A stretch of DNA of 64,000 nt from CATOSP01 sp965204715 (GTDB lineage: Bacteria; Chloroflexota; Dehalococcoidia; Lucifugimonadales; UBA3495): contig OZ242009.1 of assembly GCA_965204715.1 (NCBI GenBank), forward strand, positions 1,922,001 through 1,986,000, read 5' to 3'. This document shows positions 50,496 through 59,503 of this stretch, piece by piece (position 1 is the stretch's first letter; every line of letters starts with the position of its first letter). The notes under the pieces were generated by a model. That model searched no databases, was not told the origin of the DNA, and worked only from the letters and a program-made list of their open reading frames with translations. Both the position numbers and the translations under genes were made by a program.

Positions 50496-51899
50496 ATGAG
50501 CGGACCGGCGGCGCACATACTCCAGTTGACGGACTCGGTTACGGGTCGTCGGGCCGCGCTGCGTATGTTCCCGGGGCACGAAGACCTGGCCCTGGGCGCG
50601 CTGATGGACTTTTACCTGAAACACGCGCCGCTGGACCAACTGCGGCGGGAGTCGCGTATTACGGGGCCGTCTGCCGATTCCCTGTATGCTTTGCAGGACC
50701 TGGTCTACGCCAGCGCCGACGGCGGAGTGCTGGAGGATATGTTCGCCGGTGCGGTCTTCAGGGACGAATGCCGGATGGATTCCCCAATCACCGGGTTGAA
50801 CGAAGTCCCGGCGGCGCGGACGGCGACGGCGGCGGGGCAGGAAATCTCCCTGACCGACATCACCATCGACCGGCTTGACGTGGACTATGCCCGCAACTGG
50901 ACGGGGTTCCACGCCCGCAAGTGGCAGCGCGATCTCGGGAAGTACGCGGGTTTCGTAGAGTCTATCCTTGAGGAAGCCCACGGAACGGAAAAGGCGCGGG
51001 AGTTGATGGCGCTGGACTCCGAGGATGGAAAGCTGAAGTTCCTCAAGACCCTGGCCAGGGCAGTCTGGGACAGCCAGTTCGAGAATTATTCCCGGTTCAC
51101 CGGCAGGAAACTGGTGTACAAGTCTGGCGACGAGACCATCGATAACATTATCGAGGGCGCGGGAGCCATCTGCTCGGAGAAGGTGCAGGCGCTCAAGTTT
51201 CTGACCGACCACTACGGGTTCGAGTCCGAGTACATCATCGCGGGGCAGGACGCGGTTGGCCCTGTGCCGGCGGAGAAGCTGCGGCAACTGCTCAGGACCT
51301 TTGATTTCCGGTTTTCCAGGCGGTATATGCGCTTCTGGCAGCACACGGCGTTGCTTTATCAGGTGGACGGTACGCGGGTGCTGGTGGATGCTACCAACGG
51401 GAACATACCCTTCCTGTTCCTGGAAGGAGAGGAATGTGACCGGATTCTGGGGTGCGAGGATAAGCAGCCCGTTCCGGTGAAGATGGTGGAGTCCACGGAG
51501 CGGTTCTACTATCACCGGGCGCCCCAGGACATCCCTGAAAACCTGTTCTTCGCGCTGGAGGGGTGGATACCCTATTCCGACCTAATGCAGGTGTTCGACA
51601 ACGAGCTTGGCCTGTACCTGTCGGCGGACTACTACGTGACTCCCGTTCCCTTCCGGAAGGAAGAACAGTACCGGCGCGACCGGGGGGAATCCCTGGAAGT
51701 GGCAAACCGGGCGGGGCTGGAGTGTTCGGTGACCCATTCCTGGACGCTGGATACTCCGCTGGGCCAGGAGTTTCAAGACGCGGAACCGGAGGTAAGCGGC
51801 AGAATCATGGACGCCGAGGAGCACCTGCTGGCGAGGCTCGACGGGTGCGACGGTCCGGGCCACCAGTCCGGGTTGGTGGTGATGAAACTACGGAATTAA
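50496..51899 (+). CDS. Transglutaminase-fold protein
   Basis: 467 residues. The core of a papain/transglutaminase-like fold is visible: AGAICSEKVQALKFLTDHYG with Cys at about 226, WQHTALLYQVDG with His about 283, and VLVDATNGNIPFLF with Asp about 298. That triad is the catalytic set of cysteine transglutaminases, peptidases and N-acetyltransferases of this fold. The N-terminal 200 residues and C-terminal 150 are unknown. It starts 22 bases after the NspC-like gene and ends 28 bases before the accessory SecA. Whether it cross-links amines to proteins cannot be told from sequence. Confidence 0.72.
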   Translation: MSGPAAHILQLTDSVTGRRAALRMFPGHEDLALGALMDFYLKHAPLDQLRRESRITGPSADSLYALQDLVYASADGGVLEDMFAGAVFRDECRMDSPITGLNEVPAARTATAAGQEISLTDITIDRLDVDYARNWTGFHARKWQRDLGKYAGFVESILEEAHGTEKARELMALDSEDGKLKFLKTLARAVWDSQFENYSRFTGRKLVYKSGDETIDNIIEGAGAICSEKVQALKFLTDHYGFESEYIIAGQDAVGPVPAEKLRQLLRTFDFRFSRRYMRFWQHTALLYQVDGTRVLVDATNGNIPFLFLEGEECDRILGCEDKQPVPVKMVESTERFYYHRAPQDIPENLFFALEGWIPYSDLMQVFDNELGLYLSADYYVTPVPFRKEEQYRRDRGESLEVANRAGLECSVTHSWTLDTPLGQEFQDAEPEVSGRIMDAEEHLLARLDGCDGPGHQSGLVVMKLRN

Positions 51900-51927
51900 C
51901 GGCTGGATACTCTCTACCGCTACGCGA

Positions 51928-54900
51928 TTGCGAGGCCCCTTGCTTCAAGTCCCCAGCGCAAAGATACCACTGCCAGGGAGCTTCCCTGGCCGGTGGCTCG
52001 CAGCGGCCCAGCGAACGGAATGCCCGAAGGCTGCGGCGGCGGTGGACTCCCGCGCCTTCCTTGAGCAGGTGCGAGGGTATGATTTCACCGGATATTCGGA
52101 CACGGAGTTGAGGGATGTCCTGCATGACCTGGAAGAAGGGGCAAGTGTCGTTGAGTTAGCGCCGCTGGTTTTCGCAGTGGTGGCCGAGGCCATTGACCGA
52201 AGGTTAGGGGTGTGGCGGGTATTTGACGATGCCGCGAATGGGGCGGGCAGGCCGGATGCGGCGGGGGAACTGCTTGACAGTGATGCCACGGGTGGGGTTG
52301 TTGACCGTGTGCTGGAGGAGCGCAAGTTCCGCCGGGTGTCTGATATAAATCTTCCCGCGGCGTTCTACCGGGCTGTCCGGGACGGTGCGGTTGACGGTCT
52401 CAAGTTCCGGGTAACGGACGAGCAACTGCTGGCGGGGTTTCACCTGTTCCAGGGACGGGTGGTGCAGATGAACGCGGGGGAGGGAAAGACGGCGGCCGCG
52501 GCGTTTCCATCTACGCTGCACGCACTGTCGGGGCGGCGGGTCCACGTCATAACCGCCAACGATTACCTGGCCGACCGAGATGCTTCCCTGCTGGCCCCGG
52601 TCTATGAATCGCTGGGGTTGAGCGTTGGGGCTGTCCTGTCGCACATGGAAGACGACGAGCGGCGGCTTGCCTACAGGAAGCAAGTAGTCTACGGGACGAT
52701 GCGGGAGTTCGGGTTTGATTATCTCCGTGACAACATGAAACTGACCGCGGCGGAAGGGGTCCAGGGGCCGCTGGATGTGGTGATCATTGACGAGGTGGAC
52801 CACGCGCTGATAGACGAGGCGTTCACGCCGATGATCATTTCCGGCCAGCCTAAGGGGGTGGATGTTCCGCTGGAGAGGGTCAGGGCGGTTGCGGCAGAGC
52901 TTATCGAGAGTCAGGGCGGCATCGCAGACGAACTGGCATTGTGCGCCTCGCAGCCCGGGATTGGTGATGGTGAATGGACGGCGCTTCTGGCGCGGCTGAT
53001 GCTGGCCCAACCGGAGCATCCCGCGCTGCTTCTGCTGCTGCCCGCCGGGTCGAGGCCGGCGAGGCGGGTGCGGGCGCTGGCTATGCAGGAGCTTCCGGAC
53101 CTGACCGGCGGGTTATTGTACGCTGTTGATGTCGAGGGGCGTTACGTTACTTTGACCGAGGCGGGATGGGGATTTGTTGAGCAGCGTCTTGGGTCTTTTG
53201 GCCTATCGGATAGGCGGGATGGACGTACATCAAGGCGGGCGGCCCGGCAGTATGCCTTGGGGAATTGCGTTTACCAGATGCTCCGCGCTTTCCTGCTGCT
53301 CAAGCGGGATGTGGACTACGTAGTGGATGATGACAGCATTGTCCTGATCGACCAGCATACAGGGAGGCCCAAGGACGGCTCCATATACCAGTTCAATCTA
53401 CAGTCGGCGTTGGAGGTGAAGGAAAGGGTTACTCCCCGGCCTGAGCGCGAGACGTTAGGACAGATCTCGGTTGCCGGGTTTGTGGGGCTGTACGATCACG
53501 CCAGCGGGATGACCGGCACAGCGGCAGCGTCCACCGATGAGTTTGAGCAGAAATACGGGATGGAGGTGGCGGTGGCGCCGCCAAGCAACCCAATGATGCG
53601 AGTGGATTTGGGTCCAAAAGTATTCCTGACGAAGGAGGACAAGTTCGGCGCGTTGGTGGATGAGGTGGTGTCACGGCACCACACCGGGCAGCCTGTGCTT
53701 GTCGGCACCGGTTCGGTGGAGCAATCGGAGGACGTGAGCCGGAGATTGACGGAAAGGGGAGTGCCCCACAACCTGCTCAACGCGGTGACTACCCACGCGG
53801 AGGCGCAGATCGTCAGGGATGCGGGCCGGTTCGGGGCGGTAACTGTGGCCACGAACATGGCGGGCCGGGGAACGGATATTTTGCTGGAGCCGGGGCTGAG
53901 CGAGGCGATAGCTCGCCGGTGCGTGGGGCTGGCACAGGAGATGCTGGAGGAGGGCTGTCCTGCCGTAGTCCATTCGTGTCACAGCGCGGAACAAGCGAAA
54001 ATTCTTGGAGAGGAACTTGACCGGACCAACGGGATTCTCGTTGAGTGGTCGGGCGCAGAGGTCAAGGTTACTTGTGAGGGCGGCCCCGGCGCCGGGCATC
54101 CGGGACGAACACGCTCTGGCGCGGAGGAGGGCAGTCTCCGGTTTTCCCTGGGGTTGTGCGTGATTGGGTCGGAGATGCAGGAGTCGACCAGGGTGCATCT
54201 TCAACTGAACGGGAGAAGCGGAAGGCAGGGTGAGTTCGGGGAGACCCAATCGTTCCTGTCGCTGGAGGACCGGGTGATACATGCCAGGGCCGGGGAGATT
54301 TTGGGGTTGTCCGGCTGCCGCAGTGCGGACGCAGCGGGGCGGGAATGTTTCTCCGGGTATGCGGTCACAAGTCTGGTGGAAAGGCTGCGGCGGGAGTCGG
54401 AACGGGAGGGGGAAGCCCAGCGGGGGCTGATGCAGGACTATTTCGCGGTGCTGGACCTGCATTCGTTGCGGTATTACCGGCGCCGCCGCGAGGTTATGGG
54501 ACAGGCGCCTGTGGACGGCCTGGTCCAGGATTCGGTCATACGGGCCGCGTCGGGCCTGGTGTCCCGGTATTTCTACGGTGCAACCCATGACGAGTACCGG
54601 GAGTTGTTCGGGCGGATGGCAGAAGAAGTCCGGCGGGACTACGGAGTGGACTGTTCTTCGCTGCGCGGCTGTGGTCTGGATATTTTCGCCGACGAGTTGG
54701 GCGAGTTGATTATTGACAGAATCGACGCGCTGGAACATCGGGCCGGGGCAAGGGTCTTCCCGGACACGGCGCGGCTGCTGTATCTCCAGACTTTCGATGA
54801 AGCGTGGCGGGGCCACCTGGCGCGGCTGCGGGACATGCTGTCGACCCACGTGCTGGGGGCGCGCAACCACAAGTCGGCTGTGGCGGCCTACGTGCGGGCC

Positions 54901-55071
54901 TGCGACCGTGCCTGGGAGGAGTTCCGGGATAGCGCGGAGGTGGAGTTCCTATCCCGGCTGGCAAGTTTCCCGTTCCGGGATGCCGGGTGTGACAGCCAGC
55001 AGACCAGGCCGGTGAGCGAGCAGGTAGAGGCGTTGATGGCGGTGGGCGGCCTCCCGGTCTCGCGGGAGTGA
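51928..55071 (+). CDS. Divergent accessory SecA-type translocase ATPase
   Basis: 1047 residues. Walker A MNAGEGKT about 181-188 (TGEGKT in SecA), VHVITANDYLADRDA, FGFDYLRDNM, IDEVDHALIDEAFTP about 286 (DEVDSILIDEARTP in SecA), ASGMTGTAA, ATNMAGRGTDI and LNGRSGRQGEFG about 756. The C-terminal zinc motif (CxCxSGKxxxxCH) of housekeeping SecA is absent. Region between MAGRGTDI and the arginine finger carries a Gly-rich insert. It is more divergent than housekeeping SecA, which presumably lies elsewhere. The start is uncertain; GTG 52042 is an option. Confidence 0.88.
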   Translation: MRGPLLQVPSAKIPLPGSFPGRWLAAAQRTECPKAAAAVDSRAFLEQVRGYDFTGYSDTELRDVLHDLEEGASVVELAPLVFAVVAEAIDRRLGVWRVFDDAANGAGRPDAAGELLDSDATGGVVDRVLEERKFRRVSDINLPAAFYRAVRDGAVDGLKFRVTDEQLLAGFHLFQGRVVQMNAGEGKTAAAAFPSTLHALSGRRVHVITANDYLADRDASLLAPVYESLGLSVGAVLSHMEDDERRLAYRKQVVYGTMREFGFDYLRDNMKLTAAEGVQGPLDVVIIDEVDHALIDEAFTPMIISGQPKGVDVPLERVRAVAAELIESQGGIADELALCASQPGIGDGEWTALLARLMLAQPEHPALLLLLPAGSRPARRVRALAMQELPDLTGGLLYAVDVEGRYVTLTEAGWGFVEQRLGSFGLSDRRDGRTSRRAARQYALGNCVYQMLRAFLLLKRDVDYVVDDDSIVLIDQHTGRPKDGSIYQFNLQSALEVKERVTPRPERETLGQISVAGFVGLYDHASGMTGTAAASTDEFEQKYGMEVAVAPPSNPMMRVDLGPKVFLTKEDKFGALVDEVVSRHHTGQPVLVGTGSVEQSEDVSRRLTERGVPHNLLNAVTTHAEAQIVRDAGRFGAVTVATNMAGRGTDILLEPGLSEAIARRCVGLAQEMLEEGCPAVVHSCHSAEQAKILGEELDRTNGILVEWSGAEVKVTCEGGPGAGHPGRTRSGAEEGSLRFSLGLCVIGSEMQESTRVHLQLNGRSGRQGEFGETQSFLSLEDRVIHARAGEILGLSGCRSADAAGRECFSGYAVTSLVERLRRESEREGEAQRGLMQDYFAVLDLHSLRYYRRRREVMGQAPVDGLVQDSVIRAASGLVSRYFYGATHDEYRELFGRMAEEVRRDYGVDCSSLRGCGLDIFADELGELIIDRIDALEHRAGARVFPDTARLLYLQTFDEAWRGHLARLRDMLSTHVLGARNHKSAVAAYVRACDRAWEEFRDSAEVEFLSRLASFPFRDAGCDSQQTRPVSEQVEALMAVGGLPVSRE

Positions 55072-55168
55072 CGGCTTGGCGGGAATGGCAAGAGCAGGGG
55101 AATAGCGGAGGTGGGGAGAATGAAAGCGTCTGAGTCGCAGGTCTGCGGACGCGATAGGAGGGACTAGG

Positions 55169-55972
55169 ATGTTCCGGAAACAGGTCAGGCTAGGTACGGC
55201 AGTGTCCCTTGGCGGAATCGTGTCGGCGTCTCCGCTGATCGCCGCGTGCGGCGGCCAGTCCTATGAGGACTGGGCCGCTACCGACGGGGCAGCGGGCCGG
55301 ATCAACCTGGACGACGTTCAGGAGGCGTTCAAGGAGGCCAAGAGCGCGACGGACTTCGAGCGCCGGGTGAACGAGATATACGAGGGAGACGGGCTGGTGC
55401 TGATCCGGGCCAAGCAGGACGGCTCCGCGTTGACACTGGAGGGGTGGGAGGACCTGAACGGCAGCGGGGAGATCGAGGACTCCTCCGACGACCAGCTATT
55501 CGAGATCGTCAAGGGCACTGACGACGAATACGATATGCGGGGCTACGGCGCCAACGGCTACTATAACAGCCACTTCGGGGCCGGGGACTTCCTGTTCACT
55601 TACCTGCTGATTTCGGCCATGACGCCAAGATTCGGCTACTATTATTCCACGCCTCCCGGCCGCGTTCCCGACATGCGCCGGGAGCGGACGTCGTACCGGC
55701 AGTCGTCAGCCTATACCCGGCAGGCACAGCGCAACAGCAACTACAATACGAAGTACGCTGGCTCCCGTTACCAGCAGTCGCGGAGCAACGTCAGTTCCAA
55801 CCGCCGCACCTACCAGTCAACGCAGAGGAGCAGCGGCGCGTTCAAGAACAGCAACACTATCTCACGTTCCACTTCCAGGTCGTCATCCTTTGGGTCGTCC
55901 AGCAGGTCCGGAGGGTTCGGGGGCGGGGGGAGCGTTTCAATAAAGCGGCGGTTGAGGGGCCGAAACGGGTGA
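55169..55972 (+). CDS. Ser/Tyr/Arg-rich lipoprotein
   Basis: 267 residues. Signal peptide with lipobox SPLIAACGG, Cys about 27. Residues 40-120 are folded and acidic (EEIDEGD-type); from about 150 on the chain is low-complexity and rich in Ser, Tyr, Arg, Asn and Gly, ending with a Gly-rich segment and basic tail. GGAGGG lies 8 bases before ATG. Its place between the SecA-like gene and the Psp set resembles the YjfM-type lipoprotein of the E. coli yjf operon. It overlaps the next gene by GTGA. Confidence 0.75.
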   Translation: MFRKQVRLGTAVSLGGIVSASPLIAACGGQSYEDWAATDGAAGRINLDDVQEAFKEAKSATDFERRVNEIYEGDGLVLIRAKQDGSALTLEGWEDLNGSGEIEDSSDDQLFEIVKGTDDEYDMRGYGANGYYNSHFGAGDFLFTYLLISAMTPRFGYYYSTPPGRVPDMRRERTSYRQSSAYTRQAQRNSNYNTKYAGSRYQQSRSNVSSNRRTYQSTQRSSGAFKNSNTISRSTSRSSSFGSSSRSGGFGGGGSVSIKRRLRGRNG

Positions 55973-57030
55973 CCGGTCCGTTCCGGTTTTCCGCAAGTCT
56001 AAAGGGCATGGCCGATGAAGACGGCCTCTGCCTGGTCCTGCCACCTGAGTTCGGCCAAGGCACGGTCTTTCAACTAATCGAGCGGGTCTTCCCTTCGAAC
56101 GAGGAGCAGCAGAGGGTGGTGGCGTCGTGGTTCGACCTTCGCACCAATCCGGACTTGCCGGAGATCTACGGGGTGTTCCTGGACGCGGTCGGAGAATGGC
56201 GTCAGTGGAGGTGCCATCTGCTGGTATCGGCTGGAGATGGGCAGAGCATTGATCTGGCTTCGCAGGTCTCTTCCTGGGTTGACCATGCTCCGGCAGACGG
56301 GGAAACTGCCCTGCCGAACCTGGATGTTCTGCTGGAGCAGCGGTATCACGCCGTTGATTATGGGACACGGTCGGAGTTTTGGGATAGCAAGGGGGAGTTG
56401 CTGGAGTGGCTGCGGGCTATGACCGTTCTGTACTTCCTGGACAAGCACGAGGTTGATCTGTGTATCACTTCCGAGGAAGGAGAAGACCTGGCTCTCGCGC
56501 CGACGGTCGAATCGCTACGGCAGGATGGACTGATTGAGGAGCCGGAAGATGGCGAGAACCCAGTGGTCTCGGAGGAGGGGCGGAGGCTTATCGGGAGGCT
56601 GCTGACCGAGACGGAGTCCTACATCGACAGGTACGACCATTTCAAGGACACGATGATCGATATGGAAGGGGAGAGGGTTGAATTTGGGACGGGCCGCGGT
56701 ATTGACCTGCGGGTGCAGGTGTTCTTGGCGGAGGGTCTGGACCCAGTGCGGACGGTGTTTCTGCTGCGCCTATACGATGGTTCGCTGGACGAATACCTGC
56801 CGGTGTGGGGTGCGGCGACCCACGACGAAACGTTTTTCGACTCGATACTGGAGCCGGTGGTGAACCGGTACGATGTAGGGGAGTCGCTGGTCGGGCTGGT
56901 GGTGGAGCATGGGTACGGCTACCTGGAGGAGCGGCGAAACAAGGCGAGGGAGCAAGAGGCCCGGCGGGTGGTCAGGAGACGGGTACGGAAAGGGCAGGCC
57001 GGTCGAGCCGGGGGCAGGCTGTATCCCTAA
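55969..57030 (+). CDS. Hypothetical protein coupled to the lipoprotein gene
   Basis: 353 residues, acidic, no family recognised. Two similar-looking domains with ERVFPSNEEQQRVVASWFDL in the first half and YDGSLDEYLPVWGAATHDE in the second; the last 30 residues are strongly basic (RRVVRRRVRKG). Starts with GTG overlapping the lipoprotein stop by 4 bases and ends overlapping the convergent DUF350 gene by 4 bases. Confidence 0.65.
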   Translation: MTGPFRFSASLKGMADEDGLCLVLPPEFGQGTVFQLIERVFPSNEEQQRVVASWFDLRTNPDLPEIYGVFLDAVGEWRQWRCHLLVSAGDGQSIDLASQVSSWVDHAPADGETALPNLDVLLEQRYHAVDYGTRSEFWDSKGELLEWLRAMTVLYFLDKHEVDLCITSEEGEDLALAPTVESLRQDGLIEEPEDGENPVVSEEGRRLIGRLLTETESYIDRYDHFKDTMIDMEGERVEFGTGRGIDLRVQVFLAEGLDPVRTVFLLRLYDGSLDEYLPVWGAATHDETFFDSILEPVVNRYDVGESLVGLVVEHGYGYLEERRNKAREQEARRVVRRRVRKGQAGRAGGRLYP

Positions 57031-57929
57031 ATGGCTACGAAGAGGACCATAGCGGAGCTTATGACGACGACACTTTCCACGAGGGCAACGCCTACGTTAC
57101 GGCCAGAGGAGAGGGCGTTGGCTACTTTTACCGTGGGCAGGATGACCAGGTCGATTAGCAGGCGCATGACGTAGAGGAGGACGAAACCGAGGACGCCGAA
57201 GACCAGGAAGGCGGCGATGCTCTCTCCCCATCCGACGAACTCTCCGAATACTGCCTTCAGGGTCACCAGGCCGATGGCGATGAGGTTGCCTCCCAGGGCG
57301 ACGCCCACAGCGACGTTGTCGCCTTCGATTTCGGAGTGGATGTCGAATGACGTGGTCCACTCGTAGAAGAGGGCGAACACGATAAGCAGGACAAGTCCCA
57401 TCCCGAAGAAAGCCAGGGCTATGAGGGCTGACGTCAATTCGCTGCCGCTGCCTTCGCCAGCCACGGAACCGGCCACCAGCAACCCTACAGCGATGTATAT
57501 CCCGAATTCGGCTGCGCCCGTGCCGACGTTCTGGTCTTCGATGATCTCCTTCTCAACATTGAACTGGTACAGGACCAGACGGTCCATCAGGAACATGACC
57601 AGGTTCAGCGCAACGATACCGGCCAAGGAGTATAGGAACACCCTAAGCAGGTCAATTGCGAAGTCGCGGTTGAACCCCAGTCCTTCGGGGCCGACCAGGG
57701 TAAGCGGTTGATACAAGGCGCCCAGGAAGATGAGGATCACACCGAGAAAGTAGCCGCTGAGCTGGAGGGCCACGGCCAGATTGCGCTTTTCGGTGATTTC
57801 CTCGTTGACCCTGTAGCGGGTGATCAGGTCCCGGACCAGCTTGGCTATGACCAAGACCACAAGTCCCAGCACGACGAAGGACAGGCCGCGCGGGAAAGAC
57901 TCCAGAGCCACGATAAATCCCTCGATCAT
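57027..57929 (-). CDS. DUF350 (YjfL-type) membrane protein
   Basis: 300 residues, about eight hydrophobic segments in two halves, each half with the DUF350 arrangement (EKRNLAVALQLSGYFLGVIL and EGDNVAVGVALGGNLIAIGL show the repeated core). Members are inner-membrane proteins of unknown function found with PspA and polyamine or ATP-grasp genes. It overlaps the upstream DUF4178 gene by 4 bases (ATGA). Confidence 0.88.
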   Translation of the reverse strand: MIEGFIVALESFPRGLSFVVLGLVVLVIAKLVRDLITRYRVNEEITEKRNLAVALQLSGYFLGVILIFLGALYQPLTLVGPEGLGFNRDFAIDLLRVFLYSLAGIVALNLVMFLMDRLVLYQFNVEKEIIEDQNVGTGAAEFGIYIAVGLLVAGSVAGEGSGSELTSALIALAFFGMGLVLLIVFALFYEWTTSFDIHSEIEGDNVAVGVALGGNLIAIGLVTLKAVFGEFVGWGESIAAFLVFGVLGFVLLYVMRLLIDLVILPTVKVANALSSGRNVGVALVESVVVISSAMVLFVAI

Positions 57930-58534
57930 CTGCCTCTCCCAGGCCCGGATTCCGGACGGTCACCCTGGTAGAGGGTAACGCTGTCTGGCGACAAGACTTC
58001 ACTGAAGACCACCTCGAATGGCCTTCCCTCCCACTTGGTTATGGAGAGGATTCGCAGCCCGTCGTCGCTGAGGAAGTCCCAGTGGTAGAAGGTCTCTCCG
58101 GGGCCGCTACAGTCCTTGTAGAAGAAGACTTCGGAGCTGTTGCGATAGCGGTAGTCCTGTCCGCCGATGTTGATGAAGTTGTCGATGGAGTGCTGCTCGT
58201 CCAGTTCTATCAGGTCGTCCTCGCTCAGGCCGATGCTGTCCAGCCCGGATGGGTCGGGGCTGCCGGTGGCGGAGACGGAGAGGTTGTAGCCGTCGGTCCA
58301 TTCAACCCAGACTCGGGTGTCCCCATCGGCGCACTCCAGTTCGTACCAGCTATCGGGGCCGGTGGTATAGCGGTGGCGCCGCTCGATGAAGAAGTAGCAG
58401 TCCTCGTACTCCAAGCCCAAGCCGGAGATGGTGACGACGTCGCCAACCATGGCGGCGCGGACGGAGTCGTCCCGGGGTTGGGAGGAGGCCCTGTCCCGGC
58501 GGCGCTTGCCGCGGCCGAACAACGAACGGAACAT
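57926..58534 (-). CDS. DUF4178 protein
   Basis: 202 residues from ATG 58534 (MFRSLFGRGKRRRD). AMVGDVVTISGLGLEYEDCY, WYELECADGDTRVWVEW and DYRYRNSSEVFFYKDCSGPG fit the DUF4178 beta-rich fold, soluble. First gene of a two-gene unit with DUF350, and partner family to PspA in many genomes. The open frame extends upstream to 58807 but is unsupported. Confidence 0.85.
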   Translation of the reverse strand: MFRSLFGRGKRRRDRASSQPRDDSVRAAMVGDVVTISGLGLEYEDCYFFIERRHRYTTGPDSWYELECADGDTRVWVEWTDGYNLSVSATGSPDPSGLDSIGLSEDDLIELDEQHSIDNFINIGGQDYRYRNSSEVFFYKDCSGPGETFYHWDFLSDDGLRILSITKWEGRPFEVVFSEVLSPDSVTLYQGDRPESGPGRGR

Positions 58535-58619
58535 ACCCCTATCCCCGTGTGGTGTTGTGCTGACGGACTGGATGTGTGTGCATAAGGGGACTCTTTCTTC
58601 GGGACTTGCCCGTGGGCTG

Positions 58620-58648
58620 AGTATACTTAGGGGGCTGGAGGAGGTCAA
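58620..58648 (-). promoter_or_regulatory. Sigma-70 promoter of the DUF4178-DUF350 unit
   Basis: On the minus strand TTGACC (58648-58643), 17-base spacer, TATACT (58625-58620). It lies about 85 bases before ATG 58534, in the 396-base gap 58535-58931, in which I see no other gene. Confidence 0.7.
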
Positions 58649-58931
58649 TCTGCGGGGGGAGCCACCAGGGCTGCTTTGCTGCGCTGCTGAGAGAGCATAT
58701 TGACTATGCGCCGAACCTGGAAATGCCAGACGTAGTGTGTCGGCGTGTTTGCAGTGTAGTATAGATACATGAGAGAGTGGCCAAGTCCCCAGTGGGTGCG
58801 CCGCCATGCGCTATTCGCTCCCGTCGGGATTTGCGTAATAACGGCGCTGTTGGTATTTTTATTCTGAGCCAGGCCATCCTGATTGGAGGGCTGGCCTGAA
58901 GTCGGCGGGGCCGACGGTTGACCTGGGGATA

Positions 58932-59165
58932 TTGATCTACGCTACGATTGCCGTGCTGGTGGAGAGGGTTACTCGCATGTGGTTCTGGGCATTGGACCAA
59001 AGGCGGCAATGTCGGGAGAAATGGAAGGCCGAGATTCGGGAAGAGGTCCTGGAAGAAGGGATTGAGCAAGGCCGGGCAGAGGCGGACCGGGAGCTCGAGG
59101 AGTGGCTGGAACGGGCCCGGCAGATGGGCCTAGACGTGGATTCCGTGCCGCGGGAGCAGGACTGA
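58932..59165 (+). CDS. Small membrane protein with coiled-coil tail
   Basis: 77 residues from TTG 58932, or 89 if CTG 58896 (with GGAGGG 5 bases upstream) is used. One membrane helix (ILIYATIAVLVERVTRMWFW) and then a charged helix of about 50 residues (EKWKAEIREEVLEEGIEQGR). No family recognised. Same strand as the Psp genes that follow. Confidence 0.5.
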   Translation: MIYATIAVLVERVTRMWFWALDQRRQCREKWKAEIREEVLEEGIEQGRAEADRELEEWLERARQMGLDVDSVPREQD

Positions 59166-59247
59166 GCGCTTAATCGACCAGTCAGGTCATGGTCCTCCAG
59201 GCATCGTGTAATCAGAGAGCGCCCACAGGGTGAAGGGAGTTGTGCGC

Positions 59248-59439
59248 ATGGGAAGGTCAGGCGGCGGAATGTGGTTCGTGGTGGGGATAATCCTCATAGT
59301 CTTGGGGTTGCTTATACAGTCCTCGTTGTTCAAGTGGCTCTTGGAGTTTATTGGCTGGATTCTCGTCATCATCGGAATAATTGCTATAATCATAGCAGTG
59401 GTTAGCATGTTTTCCGGCAGGGGGCGTGACCGGTTTTAG
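59248..59439 (+). CDS. Small two-helix membrane protein
   Basis: 63 residues. Two hydrophobic helices, MWFVVGIILIVLGLLIQSSL and the following WILVIIGIIAIIIAVVSMF, and a basic end. Position directly before pspA fits a small membrane anchor, comparable to PspB/LiaI-type proteins in role only. GGGAG is about 10 bases before ATG 59248. Confidence 0.65.
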   Translation: MGRSGGGMWFVVGIILIVLGLLIQSSLFKWLLEFIGWILVIIGIIAIIIAVVSMFSGRGRDRF

Positions 59440-59503
59440 GACTACCGGTTCCTAGTCCGGCTAATCCCGTTGCCGAGACCATGAAATTGATTGGAGGCGC
59501 CTG

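Noticed and set aside
58871..58898. CAGGCCA/TGGCCTG hairpin
   Set aside because: No T tract and a short stem; could be chance in GC-rich DNA.
58704..59069. 121-codon minus-strand frame
   Set aside because: Pro/Leu/Thr-rich with no motif; overlaps a more plausible plus-strand small membrane protein.
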